Part shown: positions 18,200-27,679 of the stretch, piece after piece
Position numbering within the stretch: position 1 is the stretch's first letter
Layout of the letters: every line of letters begins with the position of its first letter
Translations under genes and position numbers: made by a program
Assembly (NCBI RefSeq): GCF_033558715.1
Contig: NZ_CP114606.1
Span: 1,116,001-1,180,000 of the forward strand
Direction of reading: 5' to 3'
Length of the DNA stretch: 64,000 nt
DNA from: Acinetobacter sp. YWS30-1
GTDB taxonomy: Bacteria > Pseudomonadota > Gammaproteobacteria > Pseudomonadales > Moraxellaceae
The notes under the pieces: generated by a model
Databases searched by the model: none
Told to the model about the DNA's origin: nothing
Seen by the model: only the letters and a program-made list of their open reading frames with translations

Positions 18200-19468
18200 C
18201 ATTGCTGTCCCACAATTTTTCACAAGAGGAAGCTCATTTGAGCTTCCTCTTGTTTTATGGGTATTTTATCGGGTGAAAATAAAGCTTTTAAAGTTCTTCT
18301 TTCAAACAAATTCACTTGAATTATTCTGAGTAAACGTTGAACTGTTCAACCTGTTTTTCCTAAATGTTGAGCGAAACTCACCAATAAATAGGCGATCATC
18401 GCAATCCAGATTTGTGTCTGAATTGCGTTCCTGCTGCGGCCTAGAAACGCTTTTAATTTGAGATTCTGCTTAATCGCCTTAAAGAACAGCTCAACTTTCC
18501 AACGATCTTTATAAATCGCCGCAATGGTGGAGGCGGCTAAATGAAAGTTATTGCTGAGAAAGCTAAAGTGCTTGCCACTTTGCTGATCTCTATATTCAAT
18601 TCTTCTTAACACTGGGGCTTTTCTTTTTAGAGCATGTGCGCTATTCAGCTGAATGGTTTCATCTTTTAGAATACCTTTGGATTCAAGCACTGGATGTTGC
18701 TGGATCACCTGATACACAGATTTAGGCCTAAAACGTGTGACAAATCCAATGTTTTGAGCAGTCAGATTTGCATACCATTGGTAATCGACATAGCCTTTAT
18801 CAAAAACTACAATGCTGCCAGCAGGAAACTGGAATTTGCGGCCTTGTACCATGTCATTTTCTTTGCCATTTTCAACTGCAACAAACTCAGGAATATCATT
18901 GCTGTGATTCAATCCTATACTGAGTTTCATGCTGGCTTTTGAGTCGTGAACTTTGGCCCATTCACATAAGGAAAGCGACAGGTCAATATGACTGGCATCC
19001 AAGGAATACAAGGGATTCTTAAAGCGAAATTTATGAGCGACTTTTGAGTGGTCATAGTATTTAAGCAACTTGTAAAATAGCTGTTGATACAAGGCAGCAG
19101 GCTGCTGCTCATTGATTCGTGCCAGCGTGCTTCGGGGAATAGACTTTGCTCCGAGATGACTTAGCTTTTCCTGTTGGCACTCCAAATTGGATTGAATATC
19201 TCTCAGACTTTGCCTACAAGAGAATTGAGACATCAATATGGCAATAAACTGATCCCACCGGGAAGCCGCTCTAAATTTCTGTCCAACATGGTGTACTTTA
19301 GCAAGTTGTTCAAAATCCTGTCGCACAACAGGTTTAATTAGCTCATGAAATACGGTATTCTGATGTAACAAAACCTGAATCCTGGTCGTTAAAGTGTTTG
19401 TTTGCACTCATATTTTAACTGTTAGGACTCAGGTTTTTTTATTTAAAGCAAACTATGGGACAGCAGTG
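18200..19468 (-). mobile_element. IS4-family insertion sequence, copy 2 (1269 bp)
   Basis: Same length, orientation and ends as the copy at 11879-13147, bounded by its own 10-bp duplication GCTAAAAAGC (18190-18199 and 19469-19478). The different target repeats show that the two copies inserted independently rather than as a composite transposon. Three base differences from copy 1 were found by eye, one of which creates a stop codon in the transposase. Confidence 0.92.
18220..19407 (-). pseudogene. IS4-family transposase with premature stop
   Basis: Identical to the transposase of copy 1 for 353 residues, then a TGG to TGA change (base 18346 on the + strand) stops translation after FAQHLGKTG. 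The 42 C-terminal residues beyond 18346 are no longer translated. The DDE residues, including the YREK motif, lie before the stop, so catalysis is not obviously destroyed, but the C-terminal helix region is missing. The other two differences from copy 1 are silent. Whether the shortened protein (18346-19407) is functional is unknown. Confidence 0.85.
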
Positions 19469-19649
19469 GCTAAAAAGCTCTTTTTTTTATATCCAAAAGT
19501 AACCAAAGAATAGAAGATATATCAATTGAATCAGTGAAATGTGGAAAAATAAACCGAATCCTATTGTGCCCTAAATTCTTATAGAATATGCCGTCTTTGA
19601 CATGGCAGAGCTGTCAAAAGATAGATGTTAAGAAAAGGTTGCATCCGCT

Positions 19650-19892
19650 ATGGAAACACTCAAAAAGATGTCAGTTTTTCTGATGCTGCTGATCGCATTA
19701 AGTTTAGGCATTGGTGGTTTGTGGCATCAATTACAAGGCGGCAGCATGTTTTATACACTGATTGGATTGCTGTATGGACTCAGTTTGAATTTCTATTTCA
19801 AAAAGCAGGAAAAAGCCTTATATACGAATTCTGCTATATTGCTAGGAGTTATTATCTGGGCAGGTTATCAACATGGCATTAATTTTCTATAG
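19650..19892 (+). CDS. Small membrane protein resembling the membrane anchor of PQQ glucose dehydrogenase
   Basis: An 80-residue protein with three to four hydrophobic segments. The spacing and residues of its second half (YTLIGLLYGLS, then FKKQEKAL, then ILLGVIIWAGYQHGINF) recall the N-terminal membrane domain of quinoprotein glucose dehydrogenase, where a similar LLLGTxxWxxWExGxDF stretch ends the anchor. No dehydrogenase domain follows. It may be a free-standing relative or a remnant. The start has AAAGG about 11 bases upstream, which is weak. An overlapping non-hydrophobic frame (19625-19882) is less plausible. Confidence 0.5.
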   Translation: METLKKMSVFLMLLIALSLGIGGLWHQLQGGSMFYTLIGLLYGLSLNFYFKKQEKALYTNSAILLGVIIWAGYQHGINFL

Positions 19893-20030
19893 TGCGAATT
19901 ATTTTTGCTCTACTAGAGCCCCATGGATACTGCTCTGTTTCAGCAATTAAACAACAATATTCTATTGAAAAAAAATCATTTGACCTTATCTTAAATTGAA
20001 ACCTATATAAATAATTGAGACCCGATTTTT

Positions 20031-20993
20031 ATGTTATTTCATACCCCCAAATTACCCGCTGAAATCCGTATTAGTCATTTGAATGCGCGCATTAATGAGC
20101 AACGAAAAAAAATAGCGCAAACAACTTCATCTAAACTGGAACTTTTGCAATTGAGCCAGCAATTGTCAAAAGAAGCGCGTGCGCGTAAGAAAACTAACCA
20201 GAAAATCTATGTGCTCGATTTTAAAGGCGATATGGCTGCGTCTGCGGTAGAAAGCCTGCGTGAAGAAATTACCCTGATTCTATCTACAGCGAAAGCTGGT
20301 CGTGACCGTATCATTGTACGTTTAGAAAGTCCGGGTGGTATGGTGCATGGTTATGGTCTTGCAGCTGCGCAGCTGGTGCGCTTACGTGAAGCGGGTTTTC
20401 ATGTGACCATCTGTGTTGATAAGGTTGCAGCCAGTGGCGGTTATATGATGGCGTGTATTGCAAATGAAGTGATTTCTGCGCCGTTTGCGATTGTGGGTTC
20501 AATTGGGGTAGTGGCACAGGTGCCAAACTTTAACCGTCTACTGAAAGAAAACAAGATCGATTTTGAACTTTATACTGCGGGTCAATATAAACGTACGGTG
20601 ACCATGTTTGGTGAAAATACCGAAGAGGGCAAAGCCAAGTTTGAAGAAGAATTGCAACAGACACATGCCTTATTTAAACACTTCGTGGAAAAATATCGCC
20701 CACAGTTAAATGTTGAAAAAGTGGCAACGGGTGAACACTGGTATGGTCAGGATGCCCTAGATCTGAATCTGGTGGATAAACTGCAAACTTCTGATGAATA
20801 TCTGTTAGACCTCTTACCACAGCATGATGTGTATTTAATTCAGACTCGTAAAAAACCAACGCTGGGCGAAAAACTAGGTTTGCAAGCAGCACAAATTGCA
20901 GATTCTTTTATCCCAGCAGTGATGAATAAAGTGGTAGATACGCTAACCAAAGCCAATTCAAATCTGGTTCAGATGCGCGATCCTAAACTTTAA
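20031..20993 (+). CDS. sohB: S49-family serine peptidase, SohB-like
   Basis: Peptidase of 320 residues in the SppA/SohB family, which degrades signal peptides and small membrane peptides in the inner membrane. The nucleophile serine is in KVAASGGYMMACIAN near residue 140, followed by the family segment FAIVGSIGVVAQVPN; the probable general-base lysine is in GQYKRTVTMFG. The N-terminus (about residues 1-60) is polar and helical with no clear membrane segment, unlike E. coli SohB, which is slightly longer. A terminator hairpin follows. The name is based on overall pattern, so a generic S49 peptidase is the safer reading. Confidence 0.8.
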   Translation: MLFHTPKLPAEIRISHLNARINEQRKKIAQTTSSKLELLQLSQQLSKEARARKKTNQKIYVLDFKGDMAASAVESLREEITLILSTAKAGRDRIIVRLESPGGMVHGYGLAAAQLVRLREAGFHVTICVDKVAASGGYMMACIANEVISAPFAIVGSIGVVAQVPNFNRLLKENKIDFELYTAGQYKRTVTMFGENTEEGKAKFEEELQQTHALFKHFVEKYRPQLNVEKVATGEHWYGQDALDLNLVDKLQTSDEYLLDLLPQHDVYLIQTRKKPTLGEKLGLQAAQIADSFIPAVMNKVVDTLTKANSNLVQMRDPKL

Positions 20994-21016
20994 TTCATTA
21001 TTCAGTTATGAATCTA

Positions 21017-21042
21017 AGAGCTCACTTCGGTGGGCTTTTTTA
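21017..21042 (+). terminator. Terminator after sohB
   Basis: Stem AGCTCAC / GTGGGCT with TTCG loop and T-run, 23 bases downstream of the sohB stop. Confidence 0.85.
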
Positions 21043-21101
21043 TGATCTAAAATCAAATAATTGTGCTATAAATAACTGACTTATAGTGGTTTCTCATTTA
21101 T

Positions 21102-21524
21102 ATGCTCACGTTTCTTTTACTATTCGGCTTCTTCAGTATCATTTTTATTCCGATGCTATGTATGTTCTATTCTGAAGCGAAATTAACCACTGACGAATCG
21201 AAGAAAATTTTATTTTGGCTCAGCTTTCTTCCGGGCACTTCAATCTTTTTGCTTTACGCATTTTTAAAGCCAGATGCTCCACCTGTTATTCCTTCGCAGG
21301 ACTGTGGCGTGATTCAATTTTACCAATTCAATGCTCGTCGTGGTGGTTACTTTGAGCGTGTCAGCATCCGCTTTGATGGTGCTCAATATAATCGTCATCT
21401 ATTTTTTGATAAGCATCTAAAGAAAATTCCTCAAGGTCAAAAAGCCTGCTTTGAATATTTAGATAAGTTCAAATATCCGCATTTGGCAGAATCTAAGCTG
21501 GTTAAATGGATTGAACCTTCATAA
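21102..21524 (+). CDS. Hypothetical membrane protein with C-terminal soluble domain
   Basis: Not recognised. The 140-residue product starts with two hydrophobic segments (about residues 1-24 and 34-54), then a soluble stretch rich in aromatic and basic residues (QFYQFNARRGGYFERVSI). A short linker after the second segment contains PPVIP. The upstream terminator separates it from sohB. The next gene, 62 bases downstream, is broken by an IS982 element. No conserved enzyme motif is visible, and I offer no function. Confidence 0.55.
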   Translation: MLTFLLLFGFFSIIFIPMLCMFYSEAKLTTDESKKILFWLSFLPGTSIFLLYAFLKPDAPPVIPSQDCGVIQFYQFNARRGGYFERVSIRFDGAQYNRHLFFDKHLKKIPQGQKACFEYLDKFKYPHLAESKLVKWIEPS

Positions 21525-21636
21525 ATATCAGCCATGGTTACTGCTCATCAGCTAAAATGAAGCATATTTCCATTAAGAGCAGAAAGATGACCGTGGCTGA
21601 AGCATTTTTAGCAATCCAAAATTGTTATTTTAACTA

Positions 21637-22611
21637 ACCCGAATCGCGGATAAAAAATTGACTTGAAAAATAAGAGGACTAGAGCCATCAGTTGAGTTAC
21701 CACACAAAACTTAAAACTCTAGTCCCGATGTTTAATAGTACCGAATTATTTTGCGTAATTGATGATTTCTTTCTTAAATTTGAAGCAACCTACTGGAATT
21801 TCCTTAAACAAAGTCGTCGTTTCTCCAGAGTCCGAACCGCTCACTTGAGTATCTCAGAAATCACTTTTATCGCGATCTGGTATAAATGTTCTCATTTTAC
21901 TAATTTTAAAGCATTTTTCACATGGTTGAAACAGGATAAAAAATCATTTATTTAAAAGCTTACCCTGTTACCAACGGATGATTCATCTGATTAATAGACA
22001 TCAATTAGCTCTACACGCTTTACATGTGGCGCTAATGAAAGGCCAAGGTACACAATATTTATGGATTGATTCAACAACTCTGCCAGTTTGTAAAAATCAA
22101 CGTATTCAACGCCATAAATCATTAGTCCAAATTGCATCATGTGGTAGAAGCTCGATGGGCTGGTTTTATGGCTGTAAATTACATATTGTGATGAATCAAT
22201 TTGGTGAAATTGCTTGTTCTGCTTTATCCAATGGACATTTGGCTGATATCAAAATGGTTGAGAGACTCGTTCAAGAGATGGAAGCAAAGTTGTATGGAGA
22301 TCGTGGCTATATTATTCAAGAACTGAAGAGTAGGTTGAAAGAGCAAGGTATTGATTTAATTACCTATCATCGAAAAAATATGCAGGCTATACAACTTTCT
22401 GAGTCAGATAAATATCACTTAAAACAGCGCAATAAGATAGAGACTTTATTCAGTTTATTGAAAGGTCAGTACAATTTAGTGACAAGCAAAGCACGTAGTG
22501 TTCATGGATTTCTAGGAGGGATTTACGCGCCCTTGTGTGCATATCAACTGATCCATAAAAATAAGCCAACAATTCAAATTATGAAGTCATCGGCTTAAGC
22601 AGGATTCGGGT
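21637..22611 (+). mobile_element. IS982-family insertion sequence (975 bp)
   Basis: The ends ACCCGAATC (left) and GATTCGGGT (right) form short terminal inverted repeats, flanked by the 6-bp direct repeat TAACTA (21631-21636 and 22612-22617). Length and the transposase sequence fit the IS982 family. The transposase frame is broken (see separate entry), so this copy is probably not autonomous. Confidence 0.88.
21728..22598 (+). pseudogene. IS982-family transposase, frameshifted
   Basis: The transposase starts at ATG 21728 (MFNSTELFCVIDDFFLKFE) and is cut by TAA at 21953-21955. The frame resumes one base over, with KSLPCYQRMIHLINRHQ, and runs to 22598. A duplicated ATTT at 21946-21953 explains the shift: dropping four bases rejoins SF to KSL. 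DDE candidates are all in the second part: IDSTTLP, YGDRGYI and NKIETLFSLLKG. A programmed shift is unlikely because a net +1 change with a short tandem repeat points to mutation. Confidence 0.82.
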
Positions 22612-22852
22612 TAACTATGAATTTGAGGAACTGAATTTAGCGGATGACTTCCCAGAAGAGTTGCCTGTTTCTCTACGTGGAATTATGTACAGACATGAGA
22701 TTCAATATCCCGATGCCACCTATTATATTTATTACAGCGAGATATTGACGGGTAATGAATTGCAAAAAATGAAAGATGATTGGCAGCGATATTGCCCACT
22801 TCCATAATTTAAAATAAGAAAATATAAAATCTAAGTCTTTAATTCCAGCAAA

Positions 22853-22884
22853 TAAAAAAGCTCACTTTAGTGGGCTTTTTTATT
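22853..22884. terminator. Convergent terminator before the DUF2238 gene
   Basis: Stem AAAAAAGCTCAC / GTGGGCTTTTTT with TTTA loop; symmetric A/T runs allow use by the interrupted small gene (+) and the DUF2238 gene (-), whose stop it overlaps. Confidence 0.85.
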
Positions 22885-23502
22885 TACTGGAATTAACATC
22901 AATCCACCAGTAAACATCGCCCCAACTGTCGCTAATAATATATCTTTATGGGCATCCCACATATCACCTTGCTGGCCGTTATAACTTTCCGCCTGTTCAG
23001 GTGATAAGCCAATGGCGATCAGCCATTCAATCCATTCATAAATCAGACTGGTTGCCATCACAAATTGAATGACTAAAAGAAAAATGGTGAATGGTTTTTG
23101 CTGGGGTAACCAGACCTGAAATAGTCGATAAAAAACAGGATAGAGCAACAGGCCAAAAACCAGATGCACAAAACGGTCAAACATGTTGCGAGACCAGCCT
23201 ATGAGAGCATTTAGGTCAAAGCCAAACAGTGTCTGAATCCAGTCATTATAAGGCACATAAGAATATAGATAATGTGCTGCAACGATATGGATGAATAAAA
23301 ACAGAATATACAGATTAAAACTAAGAAAACTGAGTCCGATTTTATACAGGCAGAAAATCAGCATACCGATCATAAATAGGGTACCGGTCTGATGCAGTAA
23401 ATAGGATTGCATTTCCAGAGGCTGAATGCTGGCAACAATGATCGCAGCCACCAAAACCCCCAGGCTGATCAAATGTTTGCCGCTCAATCGATGATCTATC
23501 AT
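22867..23502 (-). CDS. DUF2238 (YjdF-like) inner-membrane protein
   Basis: Membrane protein of 211 residues with about six hydrophobic segments. The pair of conserved patterns NMFDRFVHLVFGLLLYP and YEWIEW, followed by YNGQQGDMWDAHKDILLA, is characteristic of DUF2238 proteins such as E. coli YjdF. The acidic and histidine residues in these loops are invariant in the family, though their function is unknown. It is monocistronic on the - strand, divergent from nothing and followed upstream by the purB terminator. No function can be assigned beyond the family. Confidence 0.8.
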   Translation of the reverse strand: MIDHRLSGKHLISLGVLVAAIIVASIQPLEMQSYLLHQTGTLFMIGMLIFCLYKIGLSFLSFNLYILFLFIHIVAAHYLYSYVPYNDWIQTLFGFDLNALIGWSRNMFDRFVHLVFGLLLYPVFYRLFQVWLPQQKPFTIFLLVIQFVMATSLIYEWIEWLIAIGLSPEQAESYNGQQGDMWDAHKDILLATVGAMFTGGLMLIPVNKKAH

Positions 23503-23548
23503 CTTGTTATCTGTCGTTTTGTTTTAAAGTTGAAAATAATTATAAATA

Positions 23549-23576
23549 AAAAAAGCGAAGCCGGAGCCTCGCTTTT
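23549..23576 (-). terminator. purB terminator
   Basis: Imperfect inverted repeat AAAAGCGA / TCGCTTTT with a T-rich tail on the - strand, 18 bases after the purB stop. Confidence 0.75.
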
Positions 23577-23593
23577 GGTCTTAATTATCTAAA

Positions 23594-24991
<1,398 letters not shown>

Positions 24992-25039
24992 CTAAATTTT
25001 GGAATTAAACGAAAAACGGTGCGCGTACAACAACATGGT

Positions 25040-25771
25040 TTAGATCACCTGAAACTGTAAGCGCGCGAGATTTTGGATATCCTGTAGCAGCTTGCGCTTG
25101 CCAAAAATCATGCCCCATGAACTGCCACCAAGCTGACGCCATAAGTGCGCCATCTGCAGTCCAGTAAAGAGTGAAGCACGGATGCGGTTGGTATGACCGG
25201 AATCTTTAAAGGCTTCAGCATTGCCACGCACCATGATCCGCGGATTGATCTGTCCGGCGGTATCGACATAGGTCTGAGCGAGGTTGGCAATGATGCTGGG
25301 ATGCATGTAATTGTTATCGAAGAAGGAGAGCTGTCTGAGGATTTTTTGCTGGGATTGTTCGATGATTTCAACAAACTTGGGATTACTATAGACCTTCTTT
25401 TCTAACTGAAGAAGTGCCATGGCATAGGACATTGGAAGTTTGGTCGATGAAAGTTTTGGAAGTCTGGATTTTGGGGACGTATTAAAAGGTTGGGTAATGC
25501 TGCTTTCCAGGGTTTTTAAACCGAGGGAAATATCGGCCAGCTGATTAAAGAAGTCTAAGGTCTGGGCATTTAACTTGCCACTTGGACGGATATTTAAACT
25601 GGCTTTAATCAACTGCTCAAAATAGAAATTACCGCTTTCACCAATGCTTTGCTGTCCCGTCAATGCAGTCATATGCGTCAGCTGGGTGGCCTGAAAAACC
25701 CCTGCCAGCGCCAATGCACGATTTTGACGAACATTCAACGTTGTGGCTTGTTGAAACGGTAACTCCGTCAT
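25040..25771 (-). CDS. hflD: High frequency lysogenization protein HflD homologue
   Basis: Peripheral membrane-associated protein of about 243 residues. In E. coli HflD modulates the lambda CII activator; its ordinary cell role is unclear. Landmarks are [19 protein letters not shown] at the N-terminus and [16 protein letters not shown] with the conserved RGN/A segment, followed by [21 protein letters not shown] chose ATG 25771 ([12 protein letters not shown]), eight bases after the mnmA stop with AAAGGA upstream; a longer frame from 25810 would overlap mnmA. Gene order with mnmA and purB matches E. coli and supports the call. Confidence 0.9.
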   Translation of the reverse strand: MTELPFQQATTLNVRQNRALALAGVFQATQLTHMTALTGQQSIGESGNFYFEQLIKASLNIRPSGKLNAQTLDFFNQLADISLGLKTLESSITQPFNTSPKSRLPKLSSTKLPMSYAMALLQLEKKVYSNPKFVEIIEQSQQKILRQLSFFDNNYMHPSIIANLAQTYVDTAGQINPRIMVRGNAEAFKDSGHTNRIRASLFTGLQMAHLWRQLGGSSWGMIFGKRKLLQDIQNLARLQFQVI

Positions 25772-25778
25772 GCCGAAA

Positions 25779-26930
25779 TCATCCTTTAATAAAATCAGGT
25801 TTAGGCGCATTGGTATGATGAATCACGCCACCACCTAAACAAACTTCACCTGAGTAGAATACAACGCTTTGACCCGGGGTCACAGCACGTTGCGACTCAT
25901 CAAATTCAACACGAACACCATTTGGTGTTTCTGGATCCTTGAAAATAGTACACGCTTGGTCAGGCTGACGGTAGCGGGTTTTTGCCGTACAGCGGAAACC
26001 TGATTCAGGAATATCCTGTTCACCGGCTACCCAGTCAATCGCTTCAGACCACAATATGGTACTTTGCATCAGTGGATGTTCATGACCTTGACCCACCACC
26101 AGACGGTTGCCTTCGATATCTTTATGCAGCACAAACCAGGCACCTTCTTCCGCGCCTTTCATACCGCCAATACCGATCCCGCCGCGTTGACCGAGCGTAT
26201 AGTACATTAAGCCGTGATGATCACCAACCTCTTTGCCATCTTCCAGCACGATTTTTCCAGGTTGAGCCGGTAAATATTGCTTCAAGAAGTCATTGAAGCG
26301 ACGTTCCCCAATAAAACAGATACCCGTAGAATCTTTTTTCTTGGCTGTTGCCAGACCTAATTCTTCTGCAATTTTACGTACTTGTGGTTTTTCAATTTCA
26401 CCGACAGGGAACAGGGTCTTATTAATTTCACGACCATGAACCGCATGCAGGAAGTAAGTCTGGTCTTTATTATTGTCATAACCACGCAGTAATTGAGCAT
26501 ATTGCTCACCACGTGAATTGGTCATAGTCTCGCCGCGACGACAGTAGTGACCGGTGGCAATAAAGTCGGCGCCGAGATTGATCGCATGATCCAGGAAGGC
26601 ACGGAATTTAATTTCTTTATTACACAAAATATCCGGGTTTGGCGTACGGCCAGCAGCATATTCAGCCAGGAAATGCTCGAACACGCGATCCCAGTATTCC
26701 ATCGCGAAGTTGGCAGTATGCAGTTTAATCCCGATCTTGTCGCAAACGGCTTGTGCATCGGCAAGATCTTCCATTGCCGTACAGTATTCTGTGCCGTCAT
26801 CTTCTTCCCAGTTTTTCATGAAAAGACCTTCAACCTGATAACCCTGTTGAAGGAGGAGAGCTGCAGACACAGATGAATCTACACCACCAGACATACCGAC
26901 GATGACACGTTGTTGCATAGGATTAGGCAT
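25779..26930 (-). CDS. mnmA: tRNA-specific 2-thiouridylase MnmA
   Basis: Cytoplasmic enzyme of 380 residues that thiolates the wobble uridine (U34) of Lys, Glu and Gln tRNAs. The N-terminal ATP-pyrophosphatase loop is [12 protein letters not shown], the first catalytic cysteine is in [11 protein letters not shown] near residue 105, and the second in [12 protein letters not shown] near residue 205. The start at 26930 overlaps the end of nudJ by eight bases; ATG 26918 ([12 protein letters not shown]), the usual family start, is an equally good choice. It is followed by hflD with a seven-base gap, indicating co-transcription. Confidence 0.95.
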   Translation of the reverse strand: MPNPMQQRVIVGMSGGVDSSVSAALLLQQGYQVEGLFMKNWEEDDGTEYCTAMEDLADAQAVCDKIGIKLHTANFAMEYWDRVFEHFLAEYAAGRTPNPDILCNKEIKFRAFLDHAINLGADFIATGHYCRRGETMTNSRGEQYAQLLRGYDNNKDQTYFLHAVHGREINKTLFPVGEIEKPQVRKIAEELGLATAKKKDSTGICFIGERRFNDFLKQYLPAQPGKIVLEDGKEVGDHHGLMYYTLGQRGGIGIGGMKGAEEGAWFVLHKDIEGNRLVVGQGHEHPLMQSTILWSEAIDWVAGEQDIPESGFRCTAKTRYRQPDQACTIFKDPETPNGVRVEFDESQRAVTPGQSVVFYSGEVCLGGGVIHHTNAPKPDFIKG

Positions 26931-27408
26931 CCAAATTTGAAATTAAGGGAGAATTTTGGTGCTCGTAAATGAGCGATAAAGGATAGCGTTTGCCAGCTTG
27001 GGCATCCTGCACGGCTTTAATCACCAATGGGCTGCGAGCACGTGCGGTTTCAATCAGTTCATCCAGCGTCATCCAGACTGCACCGACAATACCGGTATCC
27101 AGTTCAGCATTTTCATCATGGCTGATGGCTTCTGCTCTCAAACAGAAACGGAAATAGGTACGATCCGGGAACATCGGTGGGGTATAGGTATAGATGCCGA
27201 TCAGATCAATGACATTAACCTGATAGCCGGTTTCTTCCATGGTTTCACGAATAGCTGCTTCGACAATGGTTTCACCTGCCTCCACATGGCCTGCTGGCTG
27301 ATTGAATACGGTATGGGTGACACCTTCAGTATGTTCTTCAACGAACAGGAATTTTCCATTTTTTTCGACGACAGTTGCAACAGTGACGTGAGCAGTCCAA
27401 GCGGTCAT
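26923..27408 (-). CDS. nudJ: NUDIX hydrolase NudJ-like (phosphatase)
   Basis: NUDIX protein of 161 residues. The complete Nudix box is seen as [20 protein letters not shown] plus TGY, which binds the metal and pyrophosphate substrate. E. coli NudJ hydrolyses thiamine pyrophosphate precursors and nucleoside triphosphates; substrate preference here cannot be read. Position as the first gene before mnmA, with overlapping frames, matches the E. coli ymfB-mnmA order and is the main reason for the NudJ name. A 271-base region upstream holds its promoter and that of the divergent acyltransferase gene. Confidence 0.88.
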   Translation of the reverse strand: MTAWTAHVTVATVVEKNGKFLFVEEHTEGVTHTVFNQPAGHVEAGETIVEAAIRETMEETGYQVNVIDLIGIYTYTPPMFPDRTYFRFCLRAEAISHDENAELDTGIVGAVWMTLDELIETARARSPLVIKAVQDAQAGKRYPLSLIYEHQNSPLISNLDA

Positions 27409-27679
27409 AAAGGAGCACCATGGAATAAAAACTGTATTCTACAAAATTTAGGCGGCGGTGGCTATGTCGATACTCGGGATTTTAATTTAGATGATTAACA
27501 ATAAATGTATTTGGCGAAAAAGAAAACGTAGAATATAATGAGTACATAAAATACTAAAACAGTAATATTTGCATTCTACGCTTTAATATAAGAATTTGAT
27601 TTAAAATAAAATTTAATAAAAATTAGCAGTATTTCATAACAATTAAAATAAATAACAGGCTTTATAGGACAGGATTCCA

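Larger units (their letters stand above)
18182..19489 (+). terminator. pstB terminator split by IS insertion
   Basis: Left half (AAAAAAGGGCTAAAAAGC, ending 18199) and right half (GCTAAAAAGCTC plus T-run, from 19469) rejoin into a hairpin AGGGCT-AAAA-AGCTCT with flanking A and T runs when the element and one 10-bp repeat GCTAAAAAGC are removed. The centre of the repeat coincides with the hairpin apex. Confidence 0.87.
21587..22807 (+). pseudogene. Small hypothetical gene interrupted by IS982 element
   Basis: Removing the IS982 element (21637-22611) and one copy of the 6-bp repeat TAACTA restores an unbroken 79-codon frame. It starts at ATG 21587 (MTVAEAFLAIQNCYFNYEFE) and ends at the TAA at 22805-22807 (KDDWQRYCPLP). 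The product is small, acidic and soluble, with two cysteines and many aromatic residues. I do not recognise the family. As it stands, the first ~16 codons are separated from the rest, so the gene is inactivated. A terminator hairpin follows at 22853. Confidence 0.75.

Noticed and set aside
11879..19468. pstSCAB as cargo of a composite transposon made of the two IS4 copies
   Set aside because: Each copy has its own distinct 10-bp target repeat on both sides, and the outer flanks do not match each other, so two separate insertions explain the arrangement.
19625..19882. 85-residue frame overlapping the small membrane protein
   Set aside because: It shares the region in another frame, lacks hydrophobic or family-like sequence, and the 80-residue frame reads as a plausible membrane protein.
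21937..21965. Programmed frameshift in the IS982 transposase
   Set aside because: The shift is explained by a tandem ATTT duplication and would need a +1 change without a typical slippery site, so mutation is simpler.
26998..27498. 166-residue frame on the + strand over nudJ
   Set aside because: It is antisense to a NUDIX gene with a complete Nudix box and shows no recognisable domain.
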